Assembly: GCF_000025965.1 (NCBI RefSeq)
Contig: NC_006513.1
Coordinates: 930,001-994,000 of the forward strand
Source: Aromatoleum aromaticum EbN1
GTDB lineage: Bacteria; Pseudomonadota; Gammaproteobacteria; Burkholderiales; Rhodocyclaceae
Direction: 5' to 3'
Length of the DNA stretch: 64,000 nucleotides
Under the pieces are notes generated by a model. It saw only the letters and a program-made list of their open reading frames with translations. It searched no databases and was not told the origin of the DNA. Positions within the stretch are counted from its first letter, which is position 1; every line of letters starts with the position of its first letter. Shown here piece after piece: positions 43,908 to 53,183 of this stretch. Both the position numbers and the translations under genes were made by a program.

Positions 43908-46900
43908 GCCGCCGCCAGCTGCTTCTGCACCAGTTGGTAATACATGCCGCGCCGATCGACCAGCTCGTCGTGGCGCCCCTGCTCGACGATCGCGCCTTCG
44001 TACAGCACGAGGATCTTGTCGGCGCGCATGATCGTCGACAGCCGGTGAGCGATGACGACCGCGGTGCGCCCGGCGAGGATGTCGTGCATGTTGCTGATGA
44101 TGTTGCTCTCCGACTGCGTGTCGAGCGCGGAAGTCGCCTCGTCGAACACCAGGAGGCGCGGGTCGTGGTACAGCGCGCGGGCGATGCACAGGCGCTGGAT
44201 CTGACCGCCGGACAGGCCCACGCCGCGCTCGCCGACGATCTGCTCATATCCCAGCGGCATCTTGCGGATGAACGCGTGGGCGTCGGCCATGCGCGCGACC
44301 TCCTCGATGCGCCGCCGGTCCGGCGCCTCGTCACCGCTGGCGATGTTCTCGGCGATGGTGCCGGAGAACAAGAGGTTGCTCTGCATCACGTAGCCGACCT
44401 GCGCGCGGTAGTACTCCTTGTCGATCGTCGCCATGTCGTAGCCGTCGACGACGATGCGCCCGTCGGTCGGCGGGTAGAAGCCGACGAGCAGCTTCGCCAG
44501 CGTCGTCTTGCCCGAACCGCTGCGGCCGACGATCGCGACGAGCTCGCCGGGCTTGATCTCGAAGCTGATGTTCTCGAGCACGTATGGCGTCTCGTCGCCG
44601 CCATAGCGGAAATACACGCCTTCGAAGGCGATGTGACCCTGCAGGTCCGGCAGCACGACGCGCGAGGCAACCTCTTCCGGGCGCTGCTCCGGCTCCATGT
44701 CGAGCACGTCGCCGAGGCGCTCCATCGCGACCCCGGCGTCATTGACCTGGCTCCACAGCGCGACCAGCCCCATCAGCGGCGCGAGCACGCTGCCCATCAA
44801 GGCGTTGAACGCGATGAGCTGACCGATCGTGAGCTGATGCGCGAGCACCTGCGACGCTCCGACCCACAGGATCGCGATCGTCGTCGCGGCGTTGAGCACC
44901 TGGCTGGCGACGCCGACCAGCACGTTGAAGCGCTGCGCGCGGTATTGCACCTCCAGCGCCTTCGCGTATTTCTTCTCCCATTTCAGCCGCACCGGGCGCT
45001 CGATGCCCATGCCCTTGACCGTCTCGACGCCGCCGAGCGCTTCCATCAGGAAGGCTTTGGCGTCGGTCGAGGTGGTGAACACTTCGCGCGCATAGTTCTT
45101 GATCTTCGGCGTCACGAGCACCGTCAGCGCCATGATCGGGATGACGAACGCGAGCAGCAGGAGCGTCATCTTCACGTTGTAGAGGAACAGGATCGTGAAG
45201 TAGATGAACACCATCAGCAGGTTGAGCACCGTCGTGACCGTCGATTCGGTCAAAAACGCGCGGATCGTCTGGTTTTCCTGGAAGCGCGCGAAGATGTCGC
45301 CGGTCTTGCGCTTGGCGAAGAACGAGAACGGCAGCGACAGCGTGTGCTTGAAAAACTGCGACATCATCGCGAAGTCCATGTTGCGCACCATGAAATTCGC
45401 GAGAAACGCCCGGATGCCCGACATCAGCAGCGTGAAGAGGTTGGTGATGACGAGTCCGGCGATCAGGAGGTGCAGCAGGCTGACGTTCTCGTGCACGATC
45501 ACGCCGTCGAGGATGTTCTGGATGATCAGCGGCGGCACGATGCCCAGCACCTGGATCACGAAAGTCGCCATGACGAGGTGCGCGAGGATCTTCTTGTACG
45601 GCCGCAGGTACGAGACGAAACGCAGCCACGGCGAGCGCGACACCGTCAGCTGCGCGAGATTCTGCCCGGGTGTGAACAGCAGGCAGGTGCCGCTCCAGCC
45701 GCGCTCGAACTCTTCGATCGCGATCTTCCTGAAGCCGACAGCCGGATCGGCGACCCACACCTGCCGCTTCGAGACGCCATACACGACGACGTAGTGGTAG
45801 CCCTCCCAATGCACGATGAACGGCAGTTCGAAGCCGAGCAGCGCGTCGAACGTGCATTGCACGCCGCGCGTGGTGAAGCCGAGCGATTCGCCGGCGCGCG
45901 CGAGGCTGTCGAGCGTCGCGCCCTGTGTCGTCACGTTCGCGAGTTCGCGCAGTTTGCCGAGCGTCATCGGGATGTCGTAGTGGCGGCAGATCATCGCCAG
46001 GCACGCCGCGCCGCAGTCCATTTCCTCGGCCTGCTCGACGAGCGGGAAGCGTCGGATCAGCCGCTCGCCGAGCTCCGGCTTCGACTGCAGGTCGAGCATG
46101 ACGCGCAGGTTGCGCCGTTCGGCGAGCTTTTTCTGCCGCTGCAGCTCGCGTTCGACGAAGCGGATGCGCTCCTCGAGCACCTCGCGCAGCTTCGGATTGC
46201 GCTCGAGGATCTGGTGGACGGATTTTTCGGGGACCACCAGCAGCGTCGTATCGACGACCGCGACCACCGACGCGACCTGTTCCTGGCGCATCAGGCACGC
46301 CTTCTCGCCGAAGATCTCGCCGTGGCCGAGCGTCGCCAGCGGGTACTCGCTGCCCTGCTCGGTGCGCACGAGGCGTACTTCGCCCTGGCGGACCACGTAC
46401 AGGCGGCGGTCGTCGCGCGCGTCCTGCTTGAGGATCTCCCTGCCGGCCGCAACGCGCTTGACGCCGACGCTGCGCACCAGCTCTTCGAGCTCGGCGCGGT
46501 CGACCTTGCCGCGCAGATCGAACAGCCGCGCGACGACGCCGCCGGCCGAGCCGATCGCGACGTAGCTGGTGACGAACGCCTGCGCCGCCGGATTCTTCGC
46601 CAGGACCGGCTCGAACGCCTGGCGCGGGATCAGCAGCAGCTCGGTCTTCGCCGACGCGCGCGCCGAGAATTCGTGCCGGTACTCGCGCAGCATCGCCATC
46701 TCGGCGACGGTCTCGCGCGCCTTGCGCACGCCGAGGCTGATTTCCTTGCCGTGCTCGTCGGCGAAGATCCGCACCGAACCGGAGCGGATCACGAACACGC
46801 CGTCGGCCGGCTCGCCGGCGCTGCAGACGGTTTCGCCGAACGCGAGGAAGCGCGGCTGGGCCTGCCCGGCCAGCTGCTCGAGTTCGTCGCGCGTGAAGGG

Positions 46901-46969
46901 CGACAGCAGTTCCACCGACGACAGGAAATCGGCGAGGGAATCGAGTTTCGGTGGGGCGTCCGTGGACAT
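43904..46969 (-). CDS. Peptidase-containing ABC exporter with two cyclic-nucleotide-binding domains
   Basis: A 1021-residue type I exporter fused to a leader peptidase. Two CAP-ED (cNMP-binding-like) domains occupy about 18-130 and 155-265. The C39 domain spans 308-435 with catalytic Cys319 (EEMDCGAACLAMICRHY), His392 (EGYHYVVV) and Asp408 (VADPAVG). Six membrane helices lie at 455-735. The ATPase has Walker A GRSGSGKT (815), LSGGQ (919) and Walker B LLVFDEATSALD (939). It should cut the leader of double-glycine proteins and push the cargo through a HlyD/TolC conduit. The start at 46969 has GAGGTGATC upstream. Whether the CAP-ED domains bind a nucleotide cannot be read from the sequence. Confidence 0.95.
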   Translation of the reverse strand: MSTDAPPKLDSLADFLSSVELLSPFTRDELEQLAGQAQPRFLAFGETVCSAGEPADGVFVIRSGSVRIFADEHGKEISLGVRKARETVAEMAMLREYRHEFSARASAKTELLLIPRQAFEPVLAKNPAAQAFVTSYVAIGSAGGVVARLFDLRGKVDRAELEELVRSVGVKRVAAGREILKQDARDDRRLYVVRQGEVRLVRTEQGSEYPLATLGHGEIFGEKACLMRQEQVASVVAVVDTTLLVVPEKSVHQILERNPKLREVLEERIRFVERELQRQKKLAERRNLRVMLDLQSKPELGERLIRRFPLVEQAEEMDCGAACLAMICRHYDIPMTLGKLRELANVTTQGATLDSLARAGESLGFTTRGVQCTFDALLGFELPFIVHWEGYHYVVVYGVSKRQVWVADPAVGFRKIAIEEFERGWSGTCLLFTPGQNLAQLTVSRSPWLRFVSYLRPYKKILAHLVMATFVIQVLGIVPPLIIQNILDGVIVHENVSLLHLLIAGLVITNLFTLLMSGIRAFLANFMVRNMDFAMMSQFFKHTLSLPFSFFAKRKTGDIFARFQENQTIRAFLTESTVTTVLNLLMVFIYFTILFLYNVKMTLLLLAFVIPIMALTVLVTPKIKNYAREVFTTSTDAKAFLMEALGGVETVKGMGIERPVRLKWEKKYAKALEVQYRAQRFNVLVGVASQVLNAATTIAILWVGASQVLAHQLTIGQLIAFNALMGSVLAPLMGLVALWSQVNDAGVAMERLGDVLDMEPEQRPEEVASRVVLPDLQGHIAFEGVYFRYGGDETPYVLENISFEIKPGELVAIVGRSGSGKTTLAKLLVGFYPPTDGRIVVDGYDMATIDKEYYRAQVGYVMQSNLLFSGTIAENIASGDEAPDRRRIEEVARMADAHAFIRKMPLGYEQIVGERGVGLSGGQIQRLCIARALYHDPRLLVFDEATSALDTQSESNIISNMHDILAGRTAVVIAHRLSTIMRADKILVLYEGAIVEQGRHDELVDRRGMYYQLVQKQLAAA

Positions 46970-46985
46970 GATCACCTCGACGGGA

Positions 46986-47738
46986 CTAACGCATTTCGAT
47001 GACATGATCCTGCGCCCGGGCGGCGAGCCAGCCTTCGCGCAGCAGGCGCCGCACCTCGGCCGCGGTCTCTTCGTCGAGCCGCGCCGGGTTCTTCGCATTC
47101 ACGAGGAAGATCTCGTAGAACGCGCCGTCGGGCGCGGCGAACGGTCCGAGCAGGTCGCCGGGCGCGGCGTTGAACACCTTGGCCTCGATTTCGGTCTTGA
47201 GCGAGCCGCGCATCACCTTGCCGATGAAACCGCCATCGTCGCGCGTGTCCGCGATCGAGTGCTCGCGCGCGAGCTCGGTGAAGCTGTCGGGGTCCTCGGC
47301 GAGCAGCGACATCATCTCTTTCGCCTGGCCCTCGGTTTCGAGCACGATGTGGCTGACCTCGATGCTGTCGAACTTCGGCGAGTTGAGCTGGAAGTATTCT
47401 TCGACCGCCTGGTCGCTGCAGACGCGCTGCATCATTTTTTCCTGGTACAGGCTGTCTGTGATGAACGCCTCGAACTCGTCGAGGCTCACGCCGCGCGCGT
47501 CGAGGTAATGGTTCATGTCGGCCGCCCGGTGCAACCCCAGCACGCGGCGGAACTGGTCGGCGCGCTCCTGGATCTCGTCGGCCGACACCGCGACGCCCTG
47601 CTTCTTCGCCGCATGGACGGTGAGCCGGTCGCGGACGATCTCGTCGATGAGGCTGTCGAAGCGCCCGGTAAGCTTCAGGATCCGGACGAATTCCCCGCTG
47701 CCGATGGATTCGTCGTCAATTCGCACTATCGCGGTCAT
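46986..47738 (-). CDS. Cytoplasmic parvulin-type prolyl isomerase
   Basis: A 250-residue SurA/PrsA-like protein with no signal peptide. The N-terminal 110 residues are helical (chaperone-like, FDSLIDEIVRDRLTVHAAKKQGV), then the parvulin domain at about 125-215 (VSHIVLETEGQAKEMMSLLAEDP, DDGGFIGKVMRGSLKTEIEAKVFNA). It lies 16 bases upstream of the ABC exporter and 34 downstream of HlyD. Such isomerases accompany exporters of long leader peptides (for example nitrile-hydratase-like leader systems) and may hold the precursor unfolded for export. Active-site residues of parvulins are poorly preserved, so a pure chaperone role is possible. Confidence 0.88.
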   Translation of the reverse strand: MTAIVRIDDESIGSGEFVRILKLTGRFDSLIDEIVRDRLTVHAAKKQGVAVSADEIQERADQFRRVLGLHRAADMNHYLDARGVSLDEFEAFITDSLYQEKMMQRVCSDQAVEEYFQLNSPKFDSIEVSHIVLETEGQAKEMMSLLAEDPDSFTELAREHSIADTRDDGGFIGKVMRGSLKTEIEAKVFNAAPGDLLGPFAAPDGAFYEIFLVNAKNPARLDEETAAEVRRLLREGWLAARAQDHVIEMR

Positions 47739-47772
47739 CTGGTGTGCTCCTTGTGTAAGCGCCCGGATCGGA

Positions 47773-49146
47773 TCAGCCGCTGATCTGGCGGAACGGATCG
47801 AGCGCGAGGTCGATGAGGCGGCGCTCGCGGACGACGATCTCCGCGGTCGCCGTCATCCCGTAGCGCACCGGGTAGCGCGTGTCCGCGACTTCGTAGTGAT
47901 CGCGCGACAGCGTCACGTGGCCTTCGTAGACCGGCTCCTTGCTCTGCGCGGCGGGCGAAGTCGCCGGCGAGATGAACTCGAGCCGGCCGTCGATGAGGCC
48001 GTAGCGCTGGTACGGGAACGCGTTGAACTTGAGCTTCACCGGCAGCCCTTCGCGCAGGAACGCGCGGTCGCGCTCGGCGATGTCCATCTTCAGCACCGCG
48101 CGCGCGTCCTTCGGCGCGATGCCGCCGAGCGGCGTGTTCGCCTGGATCTTGTCGCCGGGCTGCGTCGAGGCTACGTCGGTGATGACGCCCGACACCGGCG
48201 CAATGATCAGCAGGAAGTTGTCCTTGTCGATGTTCTCGAAGCGGATCCGTTCGGCCGCGTTCGCCGCCAGCCGCGCGGTCTGCAGCTGCAGCCGCAGCTT
48301 GTCCTCCTCGTTCGCGATTTCGCGCGCCGCCGCGTCGTACTGGATGCGCAGCCGCGTCAGCTCCTGGTCGCCGCTTTCGAGCTCGACCGTCGCCCGCGCG
48401 GTTTCCTGGCTCAGACGGAAGTCCAGTTCGCCGAGCCGCGACTGCGCGACGCGCAGCGCGTTTTCCGCCGCCAGATACGCGCTCTTCTTCGCTTCGACCT
48501 GCAGCTCCGACACCCCGCCGCCGCCGGGCAGCGCCAACAGCCGCTGGAAGCGGTCGAGCTCCATCCGAGTGCTGTCGCGCATGCGCCGCGCGTTGTCGAG
48601 CTCGCTGCGCGCCTGCTGCAGCTGCGCGCGCTGGGCTTCGGCGAGCTTCGTCGTGCCTTCCGCGGTGCGCCGCTCGTGCAGCTGCAGCGCCGCTTCGATC
48701 TGCTGCTTCAAGGCCGCGACCTTGCGTTCGAGCAGCGCTTTGCGTTCGGGAAACTGCTTCCATTCCCGCTCGGCGTCCTCGAGCTTGAGCTGCGCCTCGA
48801 GTGCGTGCGTCGCCGCCTCGACCGCTCCGCGTGCGTTGAGCCGGGCGAGGACGTCGCCCTGCGACACCGGCTGCCCCGCTTCCATGTAGATGTCGGCGAG
48901 CTCGCCGTCGATCGGCGCATAGACGCGCCGGACGTCCGATTCGGGCGCGAGCACGCCGTGCGCGGTGACGATCACGTCGGCGCGCCCGACGAACGACCAC
49001 ACCAGCGCGGACAGCACCAGCCCGAGGACGGCGGCGACGAGAGCGAGGCCAAAGCGCGACGGTTCGGCGATCAGGATCGCGATCCCTTCGGCGCTGTGAT
49101 CCTCGAGGGCCTCGGTCAGCGGCTTAAGGTGATTTTCGCTCTTCAT
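47773..49146 (-). CDS. HlyD-family membrane fusion protein
   Basis: Adaptor of 457 residues joining the ABC exporter to an outer-membrane channel. One membrane segment at about 33-53, barrel-sandwich halves ([29 protein letters not shown] and [20 protein letters not shown]), a long helical hairpin of about 170 residues rich in Gln/Glu/Ala, and a C-terminal beta barrel ([24 protein letters not shown]). It overlaps the FHA gene by 23 bases. Confidence 0.94.
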   Translation of the reverse strand: MKSENHLKPLTEALEDHSAEGIAILIAEPSRFGLALVAAVLGLVLSALVWSFVGRADVIVTAHGVLAPESDVRRVYAPIDGELADIYMEAGQPVSQGDVLARLNARGAVEAATHALEAQLKLEDAEREWKQFPERKALLERKVAALKQQIEAALQLHERRTAEGTTKLAEAQRAQLQQARSELDNARRMRDSTRMELDRFQRLLALPGGGGVSELQVEAKKSAYLAAENALRVAQSRLGELDFRLSQETARATVELESGDQELTRLRIQYDAAAREIANEEDKLRLQLQTARLAANAAERIRFENIDKDNFLLIIAPVSGVITDVASTQPGDKIQANTPLGGIAPKDARAVLKMDIAERDRAFLREGLPVKLKFNAFPYQRYGLIDGRLEFISPATSPAAQSKEPVYEGHVTLSRDHYEVADTRYPVRYGMTATAEIVVRERRLIDLALDPFRQISG

Positions 49147-51619
49147 CGCTCTGCCCTCCGATCAGCGCCAGCTTGGCCTTGAGCAGCCCCGGCTCCAGCA
49201 CCCTGTGAAGCTCCTGCAGCGACTGCCGCTGCAGCTCGGCTTCCGCGTCGATCTCGGCCTGGACCGCGGCCGCTTGTTCGCCCATGTCGGTTTTCAACAT
49301 CTCGTGGATCCGCGCACCCTGCCGCGCCGCGGACTGCGCTTCGGCGAGCAGCCGGGCCTGCGAGCGGAACCTGCCCGAAATGCCCGATTCGAGCCGCTGC
49401 TCGCCGCCGATCCCGCCGGCGCTGCGGTACTGGCGCCACGACGTTGCGGCGCGCGTCAGCAGGCCGTTGGCGCGCGCGAGCGCCTGGTCCCGGTAGGCGT
49501 CGACGTCGGCTTCGGTCGCGCGGATGAAGTAGACGTCCTCGCTCTCGTCGAGCGCCGCGTGAAATGCCAGCAGCCGCTCGTCGTAGCCTTTGCCGCCGCG
49601 TGCCTGCTGCAGCGCGCCGAACTGCTGCAGCACGGTTTTCTTGCGCGCGAGCTCGGCGGCGGCGACCTCCGCCCACGGCCCCGCGGAAATCTGCTGCAGG
49701 CCGGCGAGCGCCTCTTCGCCCCGGCCGTCGCGCCACGCTTGGTCGGCAGCGGCGTACTGGCGCACGACCTCTGCGGAAGGCAGGCGCGTCTCGCCGAGCT
49801 TTTCGAGGTGCTGGCGGAAAGGCGGCGTCGAAAAATGCAGCTTTCCGAGCAGCGCGATCAGCGGCTCGAGGCGGCGCGCCTGCAGCGCGCGGTCGAGTTC
49901 GACGAACTGGCGCAGGTCCTCGCGCACGGCGTCGAGGCCGGCGAGCCGCGGGTACTTCCCGGCGTAGTCGTCCAGCAGCGCACTGAGCGTGTCGGCGCGG
50001 CCGGCATCGAGTTCGACCGCGATGGCGGCATTGAGACGCTCGATCGCGGCGAGATACACCGACTCGTCGCTTTCGAGGCGGCGCAGATGGGTCAGCACTT
50101 CGGCATGGACGTCCCTGAACTGGGGCACGTGCGCCGCAACGCGGGCGAGCGCGCGCTGGCGGGCGCGCGAGTCGGCGTGCCAGCGCTGCAGCAGCGTGCC
50201 GATGCGCTCCTCGTCGGCGTAGATCCGGATCGGCGCATCTACGCCGCCGCGCTCGACGACGAACCGCTCGAGCTCGCCGACCCACTCGACCTCGGCGAGC
50301 AGCGGCTGCGCGTCGGCGTTGTGCGCAGCCTGCGCTTTCATGTCGGCGACGAGCGCCGCGGCACGGCCGAACGCGTGCACCTGCAGGCTCCCGACCCATT
50401 CAGGCAGCTTCGCCTTCAGCAGCGCTTCGGTGCCGAGCGCCTGCAGCGCCGCATCGTCCGGGTCGCTCGCGAGATACGCGTCGGCGACCGCTGCGGCGCG
50501 CGCAAAGTCGCCTGCGGCGACGAGGTGCGCGAGTTCGCGTTCCGCGCTGCCGGCACGGTAGAAGCCGAGCGCGACCGCGACGAGCAGCGCGACGACGGGA
50601 AGGCCCCAGCGCAACATCCGTTTCACCGTCCCGCGCTCGCCGCCGGCGAAAGCCCGACCCAGTTCGCGCACGAAAAGCACGGTCCGGCTGCGCTCGCGCC
50701 GCACCCGCGGCACCGGGCTTCCCGCTTGCGCCGCCTCGTCATTGACTTCGTCGGGCTGCGGCGACGGGGAAATGCAGAAGATGTCGAGGAACGAGTCGGG
50801 CGCCGCGATGAACATCGTTCTGTCCGGGTTGCCCGGATCGTCTTCCGCAGCCGCGACGGGAGGAGTGAATCCGGTCAGCGTCGGCTCGGCCTCGACCTCG
50901 GCTTCGTGTTGCAGGCTCACGCGGTATACGAAGTGACTGCCGCCGAACGCGACGATGTCGCCGTCGTGCAGTTCCACGGCGTGCTCGTCGAGACGCGTGC
51001 CGCCGACGAATGTCCCGTTCGTGCTGCCCAGATCCTCGATGAACGGCGCGCCGCCTTTCAGGAAAATGTGCGCATGGCGACGCGAAATGTAATTGACCTG
51101 ATGCGGGTACGCGCTCTTGTAGCGCGCGATCACGTCGTCGATCTTGCTGATCAGGAACGGGAAGGAGGCAATGACGACCGGTTCGAGCAGCAGGTCGTCG
51201 CGCTCGGGCGTCAGCGTCAGGCTCAGGAGCGTCCCGACCCGCTGCACTTTCTTCGCCCGCGCCACGAGCCGGACGCGATACGACAGCACGCCGCCGAAAC
51301 AGACTTCGTCGCCGTCGCGCAGCGCCGCGGGCTTCTCGCCGACGGCAACCCCATTGACGCTCGTGCCGTTCTTGCTGCCGAGGTCGGCGACATACAGCTC
51401 ACGCCCCTCCCAGAACACCCGCGCATGGCGGCGCGACAGCTCCGCGACGATCTCCTTGTCGTATGTCGCGAACGGATGTTCGTTGCGCCCGATCGCGAAC
51501 AGCGACTCCTCGATCAGGATGTCGCCCAGTTCCGGGCGCGACACCGCCTGCAGGAGCACGTTGCGCTCCTGTCCGGCAGCGGTCGGGGTCCGGGCGACGA
51601 ACGCCCCCGCGTCACTCAT
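49124..51619 (-). CDS. Membrane protein with two FHA domains and a large periplasmic region
   Basis: An 831-residue protein. FHA1 (about 35-118) has [18 protein letters not shown] and [14 protein letters not shown]2 (145-236) has SRRHAHIFL and [11 protein letters not shown]. The conserved GR, SRRH and NG residues are present, so both should read phosphothreonine, though FHA2 has a less standard start. A Thr-containing linker ([20 protein letters not shown]) could itself be phosphorylated. One membrane helix at 337-355 is followed by about 470 helical residues in the periplasm with no recognised domain. It is the likely target of the kinase and phosphatase, placed between TolC and HlyD genes of the exporter operon. 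Confidence 0.9.
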   Translation of the reverse strand: MSDAGAFVARTPTAAGQERNVLLQAVSRPELGDILIEESLFAIGRNEHPFATYDKEIVAELSRRHARVFWEGRELYVADLGSKNGTSVNGVAVGEKPAALRDGDEVCFGGVLSYRVRLVARAKKVQRVGTLLSLTLTPERDDLLLEPVVIASFPFLISKIDDVIARYKSAYPHQVNYISRRHAHIFLKGGAPFIEDLGSTNGTFVGGTRLDEHAVELHDGDIVAFGGSHFVYRVSLQHEAEVEAEPTLTGFTPPVAAAEDDPGNPDRTMFIAAPDSFLDIFCISPSPQPDEVNDEAAQAGSPVPRVRRERSRTVLFVRELGRAFAGGERGTVKRMLRWGLPVVALLVAVALGFYRAGSAERELAHLVAAGDFARAAAVADAYLASDPDDAALQALGTEALLKAKLPEWVGSLQVHAFGRAAALVADMKAQAAHNADAQPLLAEVEWVGELERFVVERGGVDAPIRIYADEERIGTLLQRWHADSRARQRALARVAAHVPQFRDVHAEVLTHLRRLESDESVYLAAIERLNAAIAVELDAGRADTLSALLDDYAGKYPRLAGLDAVREDLRQFVELDRALQARRLEPLIALLGKLHFSTPPFRQHLEKLGETRLPSAEVVRQYAAADQAWRDGRGEEALAGLQQISAGPWAEVAAAELARKKTVLQQFGALQQARGGKGYDERLLAFHAALDESEDVYFIRATEADVDAYRDQALARANGLLTRAATSWRQYRSAGGIGGEQRLESGISGRFRSQARLLAEAQSAARQGARIHEMLKTDMGEQAAAVQAEIDAEAELQRQSLQELHRVLEPGLLKAKLALIGGQSDEERKSP

Positions 51620-51708
51620 GCGACGACATGATGGTCATGAACAAGCCTCTTTCGCGTGGCTGAGCCGAGCTTTCCCGTTTTCCCATAGGCACTTCCTCAT
51701 CTGCATGC

Positions 51709-53142
51709 TCAGCGCCGCACATTCGCGACCTCGACGGTCGGCCAGCCGCCGCCGAGCGCTTTGTAGAGCGTCACCGTGTCAGCGAGAATCTGCTGGTGGT
51801 TGGCGAGCAGCGCGAGCTGCGCCGCGAGCAGCGAGCGCTCGGTCTCGAACACTTCGAGCTGGGAGACGAGCCCTTCCCGGAGCTGCGCCTCGACCTGCGC
51901 CGCGACGATCTGCAGCTGGTCGATCTGCTGCTGCAGCTCGGTGCGCTGCTGGCGGTGAGCTTCGAGGTTCGTCAGCGCGTTCTCCACTTCCTCGAACGCG
52001 GCGATCACGGTGCGCTGGTACTCGTGCTCGAAGACTTTCGTCTGGGCTTCGGTCGTCTTGAGGCGCGCCTTGATGCTCGGATCGAACGCGGGGATGTTGA
52101 TGCTCGGCAGAAAACCGAACGTGAAGGACTTCAGCAGGTCGCCGAGCGCGAAGCTCGACGTGCCGCCACGCCCGGTCAGGCTGATCGACGGCAGCTGCGC
52201 GAGCCGCGCCTGCCCGACGAGGTCGTAGGCTTCGAGCAAGCGGAACTCGGCGGCGACGATGTCGGGGCGGCGGTTCAGCAGCTCGGAAGGCAGCCCGGCC
52301 GGCACTGCCGGCAGCTCGACGCGCTCCTGCAGCTTTCCCGGCGGCACGGTGAATTCGCCGGCCGGCACGCCCAGCAGCGTCGCCAGCGCGTTGCCGGCGA
52401 GGCCGCGCGCGCGCTGCAGTTCAAGCAGGTCGCGGGTCAGCGCGTTGTTCTCGGCGCGCTGGCGCAGCACCTGCGTACGGGGCACGAGGCCTTGCCCGAG
52501 CATCGCCTCGAACGTCGCGAGGATCTGCCGGCTGCGGTCGAGCGCGCGCTGCTGGCGGTCGATCTGCTCGTCGAGCTGGAGGATCTGGAAATACGTCGTC
52601 GCGACGTCGGACACGAGCGTCAGATATCCCGCCCGCCAGTCCGCTTCGGTGGCGCGGAATTCGGCAGTCTGCGCCTGGACGCCTTTTTCGACCTTGCCCC
52701 AGATGTCGAGGTCCCAGTTGACCTGGGTGCCCAGGTTGAACTGCTTGCGGAAGTTCTGCCCGGTGCTTTTCTCGAAACTCGCGCCGGCGCCGATATCAAG
52801 CGTCGGCAACGCGCCGGCGCGCGCTTCGCCGATCTGCGCCTCGGCGACCTGGATGCGCGCGGCGAGGATCTTGACGTCGAAGTTGTCGGCGATCGCACGG
52901 TTGACGAGTTCGTCGAGCGTCGGATCACCGAACTCCCGCCACCAGTCGGGCGCGATCGTGTCGGCCGCCGACACCGCGGGACGCGACCACGACGCCTTGC
53001 CGGGCGTATCGGGGCGCTGGTATTCGGCCACTTTCACGCCCGCGCAGCTCGCGAGCAACAACGCCAGCGAGCCGGCCAGCAGCGCCCGCAGCAGCGGCAG
53101 CGTCCGCCCGTACGGCCTTGACATCGACATTGGGGAAGCCAT
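51709..53142 (-). CDS. NodT-family outer membrane efflux lipoprotein
   Basis: A 477-residue TolC-superfamily protein. The signal ends LALLLASC, a lipobox. Two OEP repeats follow with the typical DPTLDELVNRAIADNFDVKILAARIQVAEAQIGEARAGALP, VNWDLDIWGKV, LLNRRPDIVAAEFRLLEA and FEHEYQRTVIAAFEEVENALTNLEAHRQQ. It should be the outer-membrane exit for the C39 exporter in this operon. ATG at 53142 follows GGAG; the open frame continues upstream into the HD-GYP gene without a start signal. Confidence 0.94.
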   Translation of the reverse strand: MASPMSMSRPYGRTLPLLRALLAGSLALLLASCAGVKVAEYQRPDTPGKASWSRPAVSAADTIAPDWWREFGDPTLDELVNRAIADNFDVKILAARIQVAEAQIGEARAGALPTLDIGAGASFEKSTGQNFRKQFNLGTQVNWDLDIWGKVEKGVQAQTAEFRATEADWRAGYLTLVSDVATTYFQILQLDEQIDRQQRALDRSRQILATFEAMLGQGLVPRTQVLRQRAENNALTRDLLELQRARGLAGNALATLLGVPAGEFTVPPGKLQERVELPAVPAGLPSELLNRRPDIVAAEFRLLEAYDLVGQARLAQLPSISLTGRGGTSSFALGDLLKSFTFGFLPSINIPAFDPSIKARLKTTEAQTKVFEHEYQRTVIAAFEEVENALTNLEAHRQQRTELQQQIDQLQIVAAQVEAQLREGLVSQLEVFETERSLLAAQLALLANHQQILADTVTLYKALGGGWPTVEVANVRR

Positions 53143-53183
53143 TGCGTCTCCACCTTCCGCGGGAAAAATTCGCGCTCCGCGGC

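Noticed and set aside
51612-51638. Eight-codon ORF (MTIMSSHE) overlapping the FHA gene start on the minus strand
   Set aside because: It could couple translation, but such short frames are common by chance and no supporting ribosome signal beyond AGAGGC was found.
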